From: Misgurnus anguillicaudatus
Lineage: Eukaryota; Chordata; Actinopteri; Cypriniformes; Cobitidae
Assembly (NCBI RefSeq): GCF_027580225.2
Contig: NC_073356.2
Location: 14,723,501-14,787,500 of the forward strand
Direction of reading: 5' to 3'
Length of the DNA: 64,000 bases
How positions within the stretch are numbered: the stretch's first letter is position 1; every line of letters starts with the position of its first letter. The notes beneath the pieces were generated by a model. That model searched no databases. It was not told the origin of the DNA and worked only from the letters and a program-made list of their open reading frames with translations. Positions 22,656 through 34,720 of the stretch are shown here, one piece after another. The position numbers were made by a program, and so were the translations under genes.

Positions 22656-24139
22656 TAGGGGTGGCACGGTTCATGAAAAAAATCTGAACCATTCGGTTCG
22701 CTTGTCTCGGTTCGGAGCGTGTGTGCGTCGCACGGTTCGACGGTTCATGGCATGCGCAATGTAGCCTAGTGCCCTGTATGTGAACTCAGATAGCGTGTTT
22801 CTCTTTCAAGAATCGCGCCAGCATCGTATAAGTTTGCTGTGTGGAAACATTTTTATTTCATGTTACCTATGATGACAGCGGAAATAAAACAATAGATAGA
22901 ACTGCAGTCTATGTGTTGAATGTGTTCAAACAACCACAGGAGACCACCTTCTCTCCGCCCATTTTTCTAACGTAATCTGAGTTACTGAACAGAATGTTTC
23001 ATGTCTTTTCTGACTTCTACCGGGAACATACAATAGTATATTCCTTCTCCAAACATACGGTGAGCAGTAGGGATGTAACGATTCAACCGTGTGTCCCATT
23101 AAAAATGCCTGTCTGAAATCGATTCTGAATCGCAAGGCTGCGATTCTTTGTTTCATGCACAGCTTGTGCATGCCGTGTACTAGGGCATTTGGTCAGTAGG
23201 AAGTCCTTATCAATCTAAAATCATAACGAGTCGGAGTCGTTTATAGCGTGCATTTAAAAAAGCAACACTCGTTAAACAAAATCATTTAAAATATTCTTTA
23301 TTATCATGAAAATACCTGAAACAATTTGAAGAACAGTAATCCTACTTCTTCGGTGGCCCAACGGGAGTTTCTGCCCGAGAGCGCCCCCTGGCGTTCGGAT
23401 GTGCCGGGATTTCACAATAATTAATTAAAATTCATTCATTGAAAAAAAGCGCATTTGCACGGTAAATCGTTACACCCCTAGTGAGCAGCGTTATTTTTAG
23501 CCTTTCACTGATAAAACGAAAGCGGCTGATTTCCGCGTAGTTTCATTTTGCTAGCGTGTGAAAGTTGCGCGATCTTATTTCATATATTGCCTCTCAAAGT
23601 AATCAGGACAGAAGTGGTCAAAAGTGGACAAAAGAGACGGACTTAAATATTACAGGTGTAAACGTTATGTTTCTCTCTCGTTCACATATACTTTGCAGTA
23701 TTTAAGCAGCCTCTCAGTGATAAATCTTAAAGCTACACGGAAGTTGGCAGTTTGATAAATGCAAGTTATCTTTGTGTGCTAAAAAGGCACATAAGTTCAT
23801 GTAGATGGCAATAAACATTCTCTTTTTTGTCAAATAAATGAAAACCATGTTAAAGTCATCAATGCTTCTTGATGTATCTAAATCTCACCTGGCTTTCCTC
23901 AGAGATGGTCCCAATAATGTGCTTAAAGTCAAATTCAGTTTGTGCATGATTACATGATATAACTTTTCTAATACTGTATCCTAAATTATGGTTAATTAAT
24001 ACATTAATAAGATAATACATTTCTGGAGTGTTAAAAATTAAAAGAAAAAATAACAACAAGAACCGTACCGAACCGAGAACCGTGACCATAAAACCGTGAT
24101 ACGAACCGAACCGAGGGTTTTGTGAACCGTGCCACCTCT
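22656..24139. mobile_element. hAT-like element, TAGGGGTGGCACGGTTCA ends
   Basis: TAGGGGTGGCACGGTTCATG at the left pairs with GTGAACCGTGCCACCTCT at the right, and GAACCGAACCGAG-type words lie just inside both ends. The interior is non-coding and holds the element at 23068-23480. Confidence 0.8.
23068..23480. mobile_element. nested hAT-like element, TAGGGATGTAACGATT ends
   Basis: TAGGGATGTAACGATTC and AATCGTTACACCCCTA are inverted ends. A perfect 8-bp duplication GTGAGCAG flanks them (23060-23067 and 23481-23488). It sits inside 22656-24139. No transposase is present. Confidence 0.9.
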
Positions 24140-24533
24140 GCAGCCGCAATAGTCTGCTCTATGCTGCTCCTGTATTTATGTAATTCAATGGATTCAGTGA
24201 TGTGGAATGACTTCGGGACCTTTTTGAACTTGATTTGGCTTGTCGTGTTAATTTATCCTATTCAGCCACCCAGTTATGTTCTGTATGCTATTGTGTAAAT
24301 AACTGTTTATGTTGCTTTATAGGACACCTATTCAGCCTGCTGTTCTGTGCTATTGTTTACTTGAATAACTTGCCTTTCCAGATTAAATGTCTGTTCTTCT
24401 GCTTGGATTTTGTGAAATCATTTTCTAAACGCAACATATAGTCCAGTGCGGTTTATACGTGTATATATGAAGAGTTTGGTTCCAAAACGCGATAAACGCC
24501 ATTTTTGAAAAAAATGAGTTACTGCCAAAATTA

Positions 24534-26094
24534 CAACCCCAAAACAGAAAAAGTTGGGACACAGTAGAAATTGTGAGTAAAAAAGGAATGGAATAATTTA
24601 CAAATCTCATAAGCTTATATTTTATTCACAGTAGAATATAGATAACGTATCAAATGTTGAAAGTAAGATATTTTGAAATGTCATGCCAAATATTGGCACA
24701 TTTTGGATCTCATGACAGCTACACATTCCAAAAAAAGTTGGGACAGGTAGCAATAAGAGGCCAGAAAATTTAAATGTACATATAAGGAACAGTTGAAAGA
24801 CCAATTAGCAACTTATTAGGTCAATTGGCAACATGATTGGGTATAAAAAGAGCCTCTCAGAATGGCAGTGTCTGTCAGAAGTCAAGATGGGCAGAGAATC
24901 ACCAATTCCCACAATGCTGCAGCGAAAAATAGTTTTCTGAGCTTCTCAGAGAAAAATTGCAAAGAGTTTGAAGTTATCATCATCTACAGTGCATAATATC
25001 ATTCAAAGATTCAGAGAATCTGGAACAATCTCTGTTTGTAAGGGTCAAGGCCGGAAAACCATACTGGATGCCCGTGATCTTCGGGCCCTGAGACGGCACT
25101 GCATCACATAGAGGAATGCTACTGTAATGGAAATCACAACATGGGCTCTGGAATACTTCCAGAAAACATTGTCAGTGAACACAATCCACCGTGTCATTTG
25201 CTGTTGCCAGCTAAAACTCTGTAGGTCAAAAAAGAAGCCATATCTAAACATGATCCAGAAGCACAGGCGTTTTCCCTGGGCAAGGCTCATTTAAAATGTA
25301 CTTTGGCAAAGTGGAAAACTGTTCTGTGGTCCAACGAATCAAAATTTGAAGTTTTTTTTAGAAAACTGGGACGCCATTTCATCCGGACTAAAGAGGACAA
25401 GGACAACCCAAGTTGTTATTAGCGCTCAGTTCAGAAGCCTGCATCTCTGATGGTTTGGGGCTGTATGAATGCGTGTGTCATGGGCAGCTTACACATCTGG
25501 AAAGGCACCATCAATGCTGAAAGGTTTATCCAAGTTCTAGATACATATGATCCCATTCAGACGTCGTCTCTTTCAGGGAAGACCTTGCATTTTCCAACAT
25601 GACAATGCCAGACCACACATACTGCATCAATTACAACATCAAGACTGCATAGAAGAAGGATCTGAGTACTGAAATGGCCAGCCTGCAGTCCAGATCTTTC
25701 ACCCAAAGAAAAGATTTGGTGCATCATAAAGCGGTAGATGCCACAAAGAAGACCTAAGACAGTTGAGCAACTAGAAGTCTGTATTAGACAAGAATGGGAC
25801 AACATTCCTATTCCTAAACATTGGTCCTCCTCCAGCTGTTCCTTATATGCACATTTAACTTTTCTGGCCTCTTATTGCTACCTGTCCCAACTTTTTTTGG
25901 AATGTGTAGCTCTCATGAAATCCAAAATGAGCCAATATTTGGCATGACATTTCAAAATATCTTACTTTCAACATTTGATATGTTATCTATATTCTACTGT
26001 GAATAAAATATAAGTTCATGAGATTTGTAAATTATTCCATTCCTTTTTTACTCACAATTTCTACTATGTCCCAACTTTTTCTGTTTTGGGGTTG
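24534..26094 (+). mobile_element. Tc1/mariner-family transposon with long terminal inverted repeats
   Basis: CAACCCCAAAACAGAAAAAG starts the left end, and its complement ends the right at 26094. Inverted repeats extend about 270 bp on each side (to roughly 24803 and from 25824), with TA at both borders (24532-24533, 26095-26096). The transposase between them is inactivated. Confidence 0.92.
24887..25815 (+). pseudogene. Tc1-like transposase, inactivated
   Basis: The start MGRESPIPTMLQRKIV at 24887 leads into a helix-turn-helix region (SQRKIAKSLKLSSSTVHNII), and RFRESGTISV follows. The DDE region is recognisable but split over frames. VLWSNESKFE at about 25320 has Asn where the family has the first catalytic Asp (WSDESKF). 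IFQHDNARPH keeps the second Asp, and DLSPKEKIW keeps the Glu of the usual SPIENIW. An in-frame TAG after HCIT (about 25109), frameshifts, and loss of the C-terminal end confirm a dead copy. The family's role is cut-and-paste transposition at TA sites. Confidence 0.9.
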
Positions 26095-26792
26095 TAGTAT
26101 TATATCAGGTCAGTATTTAAAAGTAAATTCTTAATTTTACGCAAAATCCAATATACGCCGTGTTATTCTGTCATCTTTTCTCCCTTTTTTCCCAAAATGC
26201 GATAAACGCCACTCCACCTTTTTTACAGAACGCAATAAATCCATTCCTGAAATTACCAGTCACGCAATGTAAACAAACAATGGCGGCGCGCTGAGTACAC
26301 AGAGTCCTAGTTTTCCTCATCTAGTTTGTACTTCGTGATCAACAAACAAAACAAAATAATACTTTAATGGCATTGATAAACCTGTGATGGTTTTCTGTGA
26401 CGGGAAAGAAACGTAAGCCATTAACATCTAATAATTTCCGCAAGAGGCACTCGGGTGCTTGTTCTCCCGACAGCATCAAGCTTCTCATGCTAAAACATTG
26501 ACCCCAGAGGATCTTATGAAAACTTTACATTATTTTATTCAAAGTCAATGAAAATCGAGCAGGACCAAAACATTTTACAGCTGATCGCTGTGAAAAATGT
26601 AAAGAGATGACGTCAAGTATAACCGCAGCAATGACAGTGTTCTTAATATAACAAAGTAAGTGTTTTGGTTAATGCCATTAATGTTTATTTTTTAATCATT
26701 GTATACCACTATCAACTAAATAAATATAAAATGGTAAAGATGAATGCACATTTATACATTGATTTAATAGATTTATAGCATTTTGAAATAAA

Positions 26793-27203
26793 AAGTACTT
26801 CGACTCGGCGCAGTAACACCCTCCCTCTCCCATTATGAGAGTGAGAAGGGGAGCAGACTTTTCAGGCGAGTCGGAGTACTCCCAGGGGTGCTGTTGCGCC
26901 GTGGGATGTAGTTCCTCTTTTGAATCCGCTTGGAAAAGCGCTGCGTTTTGTTTTGTGCCGCCAAACTTGCTCGTATAACTACTCGTCTTAAATAGGAAAA
27001 ACGTTGATGTGTTTGGTCACTTCTAACTTTATCTCTAAATGGTACCATTGAATGAATGGGGCTAAGCTAAATGCTATCGAAGCGTCGCAGCGCGCTCCTG
27101 CGCTTACGTGCACGCAAACAGATGATAGAGGGATGTATCAACAATTCTTAGTTAAGGTAATAACATATTTTAATATTGAAAATGAGTAGACTATTCCTTT
27201 GAC
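26793..27203. repeat. dispersed repeat, inverted partner of 11370-11830
   Basis: GGCTAAGCTAAATGCTATCG, then AACAATTCTTAGTTAAGGTA and GAAAATGAGTAGACTATTCC, are the reverse complement of the 11370-11830 block. The left part (26800-26910) is a separate hairpin-like sequence with GTCGGAGTACTCCCAG. Confidence 0.8.
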
Positions 27204-27776
27204 GGAGCATTACTTTCGCAAGTCATAAACATACTACAGTTTACAATTTATATTTAACTAAAAATAGTAGTCAACTTTATAACGTTAATTGTTAATATTC
27301 TGAAATTATAATGCGCAGCTTAGAAATGCGACCTCCAGAGGCTGCAGCCTTCAGATTGAGAAACGGACTCATGTATCACCGCCACAAGTTCCCATTAGAA
27401 AGGGTTTTTAGCACGAGGGGATCATTGTAACATGTCTGCGTTTCTCTCTGATGCCTCAAAATGTTGATTGTTTAGTCTTTTAAAGGTTTAGTGTTTTTAA
27501 AGTTTTAAGGTTGGCCAGATCCATAGTACAAAAATCACAGGTACTATTTAACAGCCAATATATTAAATTACTCTAAATTTTAAGGGGGTCTAAAATAAGG
27601 GAAAGAGAAAAATCGTGATTCACATTTTAGCATGAATCATGCAGCCCTAGCAGATGTTACAACAAACTCTGTTTGTTACAATTAACTCCACCTATGAGAT
27701 GTAACGTTTGCGCTACTGTCACTTTCAGTGTAATTGTACGATAACAGTAGGTCCCACAAACAAACTTTAAAGGAAC

Positions 27777-28525
27777 ACGCCCACATTTTGGGAATTTAGC
27801 TTATTCACCGTATCCCCCAGAGTTAGATAAGTCCATACATACCTCTCTCATCTCCGTGCGTGCTGTAACTCTGTCTGACGCAGCCCCCGCTAGCTTAGCT
27901 TAGCACAAAGACTGGAAGTGGGTGGCTTTAGCTAGCATACTGCTCCCAATAAGTGACAAAATAACGCGATCATTTTCCTATTTATGTGTTGTGATTTGTA
28001 TAGTCAAACCGTGTACAAATAACAAGGTGATATGAGACACAGCGATCTTTTAACAGTATACATACTGAGAACTATATTCTCTGAAGACGAAGCACTGCCG
28101 CACGGGCGGAGCGACCCGCACAATTCTGACCGAACTCTCTGCTCCTCACCAGGGGCTTCTCGTGTGCTGCGAGCAGACCACTCCGCCCCTGCGGCAGTGC
28201 TTCGTCTTCAGAGAATATAGTTCTCAGTATGTATACTGTTAAAAGATCGCTGTGTCTCATATCACCTTGTTATTTGTACACGGTTTGACTATACAAATCA
28301 CAACACATAAATAGGAAAATGATCGCGTTATTTTGTCACTTATTGGGAGCAGTATGCTAGCTATAGCCACCCACTTCCAGTCTTTGTGCTAAGCTAAGCT
28401 AGCGGGGGCTGCGTCAGACAGAGTTACAGCACGCACGGAGATGAGAGAGGTATGTATGGACTTATCTAACTCTGGGGGATACGGTGAATAAGCTAAATTC
28501 CCAAAATGTGGGCGTGTTCCTTTAA
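27777..28525. mobile_element. 749-bp palindromic fold-back element
   Basis: The arms begin TTAAAGGAACACGCCCACAT on the left and end ATGTGGGCGTGTTCCTTTAA on the right. They stay almost identical for about 330 bp, up to a central asymmetrical segment near 28105-28185. Identical protein starts (MRHSDLLTVYILRTIFSEDE) appear on both strands at 28032 and 28260, as expected for a palindrome. It has no transposase. TTTAA at both borders is compatible with a TTAA-type target, which is uncertain. Confidence 0.92.
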
Positions 28526-28599
28526 GGGGTGGTTTCCCAGGCTTATCCTACTCCCAGACTAAAATGCATGTTTAAGCTGCTATAATGTTGATCGTGTAA

Positions 28600-29690
28600 T
28601 AACATTTATTAAACTAACTTTCATTTTTGATTGATAGAACCAAAGCCAAAAAGCGTTACTTTGTGCCCGCTCTCTCCTACTTGTAATACAAAGTGGCATC
28701 AGAAAAACAGGTTTTGGGTTCCTAAACTACTTAAAAATAGAGCTCATAGCATTGAATAACAACATATCAATCTACAGAACTTAAATTTTCGATAAATTTT
28801 TACAATTTTATTAAACTAACTGGTCTAAATGTAATTTTTGGCAAAAGCATGAATCAGTCTGTCCCAACAGAGTAACATTAACTATAGACCAGTGAATACA
28901 CATGACACTGAATGCACTTCGCGTCAATTTTCCCTAAATTTAATAAACTAGAAGGGGAAATACATTTTAAAATTATGGCAGCATATGCATTGTTTAATAT
29001 TTTAATATATAACCTAACATTTAAACCTAACTTCAATTTTTTAAAGGCTCTGCCTTCAAAGTGTATAGTATCTTATTCAGACACCAGTTGGTTTGATAGC
29101 CATATCTCTCTAAAACATTTATATAATGAGCCCTTGGGCACCAATTAATATATCCGAAATACATGTGATGCACAAAGTACTGTTCTTCAGTGACTGACAG
29201 GTACAGTATATAACATATAAAGCGTATTAATGAAGTTACCATAAGAATGCATTACTCTACTGAATGCCAGTAAATGTATGGAGATGCATTTCAAAACAAA
29301 CTCTTGTCTGCACATGTGCTTACATTTACAACCGGCGAGTTCAAACGTCCGTTTGAGAAAAGCAAACACTACAAGCATAAACAAGCCCACCAAACACACT
29401 ACAAAACATGCATAAAATGTGGGAAACACGTGTTTTCCTTCTGTCGTTTTTTTCGACAGCTGAACAAAGTTTTAGCAACCCACTAACGTTACAACAGAAA
29501 CGCGAAGTCATCAGTCTTTTCCACACAAAAACCCAACTCTGCGTGAGAACTGAATAACCGTCCACACAAACACAGTTACGCAACATAAAATGTGGGTTTA
29601 GACGTCACCCCTTCTCAGTTTTGGGTCGACTGTAACACACGAACAATAAGTTTTAACTTATTAAGGCTATGCAACGATTTAATGTTTGTG
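28600..29690. other. no gene seen
   Basis: AT-rich sequence without terminal repeats or credible exons. Positions 28529-28600 carry an end fragment of the 1737-1963 repeat family. Confidence 0.35.
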
Positions 29691-29695
29691 CTTAC

Positions 29696-29940
29696 CTCAA
29701 AGTGTGCTTCTGACCGAGGTCAATCATGTTGTGCAATGTCTGTTATGATGGATCTGGATTCCGAAAAATCTCCAAACGGAAGAAGCTACTCGATGCAATA
29801 GTCAATCTATAATGTAAAAAACTCTGTTTAGGGGCAGAACTCGTAGTTTTCCTCTCAAGTGTCTCGTGGTCGTTTAAAGGTTGCTGACAGTCTGTCTTTT
29901 GTGTCCAGCGTTTGTAATCGTCGTGTCCAAGCACGCGCAG
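29696..29940 (-). other. candidate 5' untranslated first exon of a minus-strand gene
   Basis: On the minus strand a donor site TTTGAG|GTAAGC follows position 29696. The upstream 250 bp is richer in CG and GC than its surroundings (ACACGACGATTACAAACGC near 29915). This looks like a first exon near a promoter. The next minus-strand exon I recognise is the signal exon at 4529-4756, with an acceptor at 4757, so the two could be exons 1 and 2 of one gene with a 25-kb intron. This is inference only; the 5' end is not defined. Confidence 0.3.
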
Positions 29941-29959
29941 GTCAGCAGTTACGCTTTAC

Positions 29960-31500
29960 AACAGCGACATCTAGCGGTCAAACACGGGACAGCGTTAAAC
30001 CCTGAGGCCTAACTGTAAATTACTAAATCCTCTGTATCAACATTTTATTTGACAATTTATGCGTTTGCAACAATGCATTTGATTCAGACACGCAGTGCAG
30101 GTCTTGCTACAACGACAAAAGCTGATTATACTGATTATCTGGTTTTAACCAAAGAGATTTTAACAATATGCCAATTAAAAAGTGGTGTTTGTAGTCCAAA
30201 GAGGGAGGAATTTGCCCTCCTGGATTTATTTTCCCACAGCAGTTATAACTGTCACAGTAAGCCAAAGACGTCTAAACAGTGACATGCTTGTCCAAAAAAA
30301 CCTTTCTTATCCACATTGGATAAAGGTAGGTGCTTCCAATATGCATCTTGTCCAACTCAGAACAAACTGATGAGTAAGAAGGTTGCCTATTAAACTTAAG
30401 TATTTTCAAAGTGATAAAAAAAAAGATTTACATAATATCACCAAAGGCACATATATTATGTTATTGTTTAACGACCATTTAAATTTAGTACTTTGTTGCA
30501 TTTGTGTTAATGGATTATTATTCACACAAACGGTATATGTATACAAAACTAAGCTTACCTGGCTTTTGCAAGACAAGTGATATGCAAAGTGTTTCTTATA
30601 ACCTCAGTTTAGCGTTCGTGGTCATGGAAACCAAAATAAATCCAGCACAAAAGCACAAGTGTTGTCTAGAAGCAAACCCTTGATACAGCAACAATAAAAT
30701 CTCATCTGCCCGCTATGCAACACAATTCGTCTCTCAGAGAAGCCTCGGGTTCAGTCATTGCACCTGCTCCGTGTGTTTCCCAGGCTATTGGGTTAAGCTG
30801 CCTAAATGTAGATCTCTTTATTCACTTTACAAGCCGGTGATTACTTTTGACCTCTCTAAAAATGCGCACCACTGTTATATTCAAACAACATTTAAATAAA
30901 GTAAATCAATAGGTTCAATAATGATCACTGTCCTCAGTAGCCTACTGTATTGCTTTCAATGATTCAATAGGTAGGTCATGAAATACAACAGGCAAGCGGT
31001 CAGTAAGATTACCAATAAGAGCAAAGGAGATTTGTGGCTTAGCGCCGACCTCGAAAATGGATTCTGGGAGCAAACGACTGCTCGCGAGCTTCTAACAAAA
31101 GCATAAAAATGCGGAAATAATAGCGAGATAATTAGAAACAAAATTGTATGTGCCAGAGTAGCATGTCATGCTCATACTACATATAGGGCCTATATTATGT
31201 AATAATAAGTGCCTGCTTTGATGGAAATCAAAGATGTGGGTAGACAAAAACTGTCATATTCTGCCTACAGAAACTGTCTCGATTACTAATTTCTAATACT
31301 ATTAAAAACTACAAAAATAATTTGTTTTGTTTTAAAGCTGGTAAAGCATAAAAAATGCAGAAGCATGGTTATCATTGTAGGCCTATACTGTATCTAATCT
31401 GTATCTGACAAAGACAATTCATCAGAAGGGTAGCCTATGAAATTGTCACAGGTTTATTTCATCATATACTAAGATGTTGAGCTAAGTGTGTGGTTTATAG
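29960..31500. other. no gene seen upstream of the receptor cluster
   Basis: Mostly unique-looking AT-rich sequence. Short frames (60-77 codons) on both strands have no domain-like content. ACAGCGACATCTAGCGGTCA near 29960 is a typical fish MITE-border word. Confidence 0.35.
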
Positions 31501-31561
31501 AAGGGGCGGGTTGACAGTTTCTCAAAAACGCCATCCGGGCGGGTTATTTTGTCTTTTCATC

Positions 31562-33534
31562 ATGACAGGGACAGTGCTACTTTTCTTATTTGGTATAAGA
31601 AGTAAGTGCATGAATTTTAATGGAAATAGCATGCATTGATTTTTGCTTGAATAGATTCCCGCCTTATTTGACCAATATAAAAATCTGCAGTCAATGGTTA
31701 TTGCTTTGACTTTTTTTGTAAACTTGGACGTGTGTGTGTTTTTACTGCGCAACACAACTTTTCCAATTTGTATTAAGTCTTTAGTTCGATAAAATATGCT
31801 TATTTACAAAATATATTTAAGTACATTTATTATCGAACGACATTGTTGTCAATTTAACTTATTTAAATAGGCTATTTTTATTTTAATTCGCTGTTCTGTT
31901 ATTTCAGCGTGGACTTTAATACATCTATTTGTTTATTTATTTTTTGCAGCTGTATGCAGCTATATGTATCAGTTTCCCGGATTTATCGAGGTTCCAATCG
32001 GTGGAGATATTTTTCTCAATTGTAACACAATGGGTGCGTCTTTATGTGACAGGATTTCTTGGTACAAAGTATCCAGAACGGGGCAGATGAAAAACGTAAC
32101 AGCTGTGTTGGGTAATAAAAGTCCCACTGATTGCACCCTCACAATCCCTAATGCAACTCCAAAAGACTCCGGCACATACTATTGCTCTGGATCATATAGT
32201 GTTTTGTCTTACATTGGCAACGGATCTATCGTCATTACCATAGGTACAAAATCTATACACTGTAAAAATCATTGTGGCACTAAAATGTTTTAGTTTAAAT
32301 AAAGTTTAAAGTGATTATTTTTTATTATTATTTATAAGTTGCTATAAATCATAAAAATAAAGTTGTAATAACTTAAGCCTATTAAACTAACTCATCACTA
32401 TTCAAGAAAGTTAAAATGACTTGTTTAAGTCAATTTGCTTAAACTTAAAAATGTGCAACAAGGAATTTTGCTCTCACAGCTTAAATACTTTCTCTAATTT
32501 CTTCTCTAAATACATTCTTTACTCTTTTATATTATTTTCGTGAAATAGGCTAACTTAATTCTGATGGTGATTTCTAGATCCCAATGCAAAGCCCTCCAGT
32601 ATAACAACCTACATCTCAGACATCAATGCTCTTTCAGATGAGACAGAAGAGCCTTTGGTCATTTCCTTGCAGTGTGTGGTGATGGGTGTAGGTACCTCTC
32701 AGGCTCGCGTGTTCTGGATGATAGAAGAGAAAGAGCGCACTGGATGGACGGAGTCAAATTGGGCAAACGGCAGTGATTCATTCACACCGTTCATCCGAGC
32801 TCATGCTTCTGTATCAGCTGAGGAATGGACAATTGCCTCTGAAATTAAGTGTGTTGTCGAATTTAATGGAATGATAATCTCTAAAAGTCTTCAAATATAT
32901 GGTAAGATATTGTGAAAACGCTTTAGTTGCAATTCTTTAATTCGTTCTTAACACACTAAACTAATTTACCTTTCAGACTCAACTTCAATCTGTTCACTAT
33001 TGATGTATGTGGGCTCCGCGGTGGCATTTCTTATCATTGCTGTAACTGTGATCATCGTATTTAAGAGGTAAAATACCACATGCATAACATTTTCTTGGGC
33101 TTCTCGGTGACATTTACGGTAGTTAAGCACAACTGTGTATTTTTTTACTTTGGCGCAAAAGTGTGCAAAATAATCTTAAAATTTGTTAATTGGCGATTTG
33201 ATTTTTTGATCTGCCGGCGGATAAAGCCTACACGCAATGATACGGTGTCATTATTCTTATTAAGACTAACTAATTTTCTTTATTTTAGACAAATTGTTAA
33301 TTTTAGTTGTGTAGCTTATTAAACGAATAGTCCCTATTGCACCGATTAGTTATAAGATCTGAACATTTACAGATTTCATTAGTTTTTTTTATCAATTGAC
33401 TGTGAATTATTGTGTGTTTACATAATTCAGTCAAATGTATTTGTTATGACATTTTAGTAATGACCATATATTTATTTTTCAACAGAAATTTGGAACGAAC
33501 ATTGTGGAGCCTAATTTGTGCAAGAAAAAGATGA
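31562..33534 (+). CDS. V(J-like)-C1 transmembrane immunoglobulin receptor, gene 1
   Basis: Five exons fit one 265-residue reading: 31562-31601, 31950-32243, 32578-32901, 32977-33067, 33486-33534, all with GT/AG ends. The first three introns are phase 1 and the last is phase 2. A short signal peptide (MTGTVLLFLFGIR) leads to a V-set domain with the Cys38-Cys92 pair, Trp51 (SWYK), the DSGTYYC motif, an extra Cys46/Cys75 pair and a J-like YIGNGSIVITI. The C1-set domain has Cys144, Trp158 and Cys203 (LQCVV, VFWMI, EEWTIASEIKC). A membrane helix (LLMYVGSAVAFLIIAVTVII) is followed by a basic tail KRNLERTLWSLICARKR. If the last intron is retained, the protein stops right after KR (TAA 33069-33071). 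Two AATAAA signals lie at 33664-33676. It is a cell-surface receptor by structure; ligand and signalling are unknown. The tail has no ITIM. Confidence 0.85.
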
Positions 33535-33663
33535 AAACTACAAATCTAAATTTTATGTTTTCAGCTGAGGCAAAGGTTTGCATGTTTTCAGACTGTTATA
33601 AAAATGTAGAGTGGTAAATTAGTGATAAGATGAAATCATTTTCGTTTAAAATGTGAATCAAGA

Positions 33664-33676
33664 AATAAAGAATAAA
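33664..33676 (+). terminator. polyadenylation signals of gene 1
   Basis: AATAAA occurs at 33664-33669 and again at 33671-33676, about 130 bp after the stop codon of the preceding receptor gene. Confidence 0.6.
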
Positions 33677-33965
33677 CAATGAAATGAAAAGCTCATTATT
33701 TTATTGTCCTGTTTGTATGTCAACATAAGCCATTAAGTGATAGCTATGCTGTATAATAAATTAAAAATAAATTTTAAACACACATTTAACTGTTCTGTTA
33801 TTCTTGCATTTTGTGAACACATCAACACTATTATAAATGGATTTAAAACAGATTTCACACAAATGAATAGTCTTAGGGAACTGACACTTTATTAGTGTAC
33901 CTTGCACACATGAAGGTATCTAAAGTGCACAGTAGATGGGTATCGTGTCAGTTTGTGATCAAAAG

Positions 33966-34035
33966 AGTGGGTGTTGTGCATTAGCATTCTTTCATCATTA
34001 CTCTTTCCATCTCACATATGTCAGGTTAGATCACA
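33966..34035 (+). promoter_or_regulatory. family 5' block, orphan copy A
   Basis: GTGGGTGTTGTGCATTAGCA, then CCATCTCAC and GGTTAGATCACA, match blocks at 34311-34380, 39765-39837 and 44931-45001. The block lies 5' of receptor genes 2 and 3. Two copies occur in tandem between genes 1 and 2, so this one may be left from a lost gene copy or a local duplication. Its regulatory role is inferred only from conservation. Confidence 0.55.
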
Positions 34036-34310
34036 ACAAACAACAACATCCAATTTAACGGAGAACTGTGAAGTCAATAATAATACTGCAAAATAAAAAT
34101 GCTTATTTATTTTATAGGCCTATATAGACAATATAGTATTTTCAAGCTGCCTTATAAAATTAATAACCAAAAATACACCATACCACAATAAATATGTTTG
34201 AAAATGGTCATTATTCTCTTAAAATAGTCATATTTATAAAATGTCATATTTAGCCATATGAAAACAGAGCCAAAGTGCATAAGGGTTTAGTGTCAGTTGT
34301 TGATCAAAGG

Positions 34311-34380
34311 TGTGGGTGTTGTGCATTGGCCTTTCCTCACAATTCCACTCTTTTCATCTCACTCACGTGTGGTTAGATCA
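34311..34380 (+). promoter_or_regulatory. family 5' block, copy B (upstream of gene 2)
   Basis: TGTGGGTGTTGTGCATTGGC and TTTTCATCTCACTCACGTGT, then GGTTAGATCA. It is the copy closest to gene 2, about 520 bp before its start codon. Its E-box-like CACGTG is shared with the 44931 copy. Confidence 0.55.
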
Positions 34381-34720
34381 GCAGAGAACTGTCAGTGTGT
34401 TAATAGTGTCCGTTTGTTGTATTGGCCATCTCACTATGCATTAAAGGTGCAACACAAAGAAAGACCAAACAAACTATTATAAATAGTGGTTCATGGATGA
34501 TGATTTATAATGAATGAACTGCACTTGGCCATTAATCACTCATCATTTTGGAGCTTATGTCTGTGTCAAAGATAACTGCACCAGACAATCAGTTTTTGAA
34601 GGTTGAAATTAAATCCATGGCCTTATTTCCTGTATCAAATTGAATGCAAATAGCACGCAACTGTATACTTCTAAGCAAAATAAATATAAAATAAAAATAT
34701 CACTGTGGTGCAACTTCTCT

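Larger units (their letters stand above)
22522..24460. mobile_element. outer element (CCGTATTTTCCCGACTATAAG end) hosting two later insertions
   Basis: CCGTATTTTCCCGACTATAA at about 22532 is a widely known vertebrate DNA-transposon end, with the internal inverted words AACTTATAGTCAGGTGCAAC. The presumed right side is ACATATAGTCCAGTGCGGTT at about 24435. It contains the element 22656-24139, which in turn contains 23068-23480. It shows no intact frame. Confidence 0.5.
24474..26790. repeat. dispersed repeat, inverted partner of 51371-52250, split by a Tc1 element
   Basis: GAGTTTGGTTCCAAAACGCG at 24474, and 26097-26790 (TTTTACGCAAAATCCAATAT, then AAACGCCACTCC, then TGGTTAATGCCATTAATGTT), match 51371-52250 in opposite orientation. 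The join across the Tc1 insertion (ACTGCCAAAATTA to TATTATATCAGG) corresponds to ACCACCAAAATCAGTATTGT in the partner copy. No intact frame is seen. Confidence 0.75.

Noticed and set aside
28032..28260. Two opposite-strand peptides with the same first 23 residues
   Set aside because: They are a by-product of the palindrome at 27777-28525.
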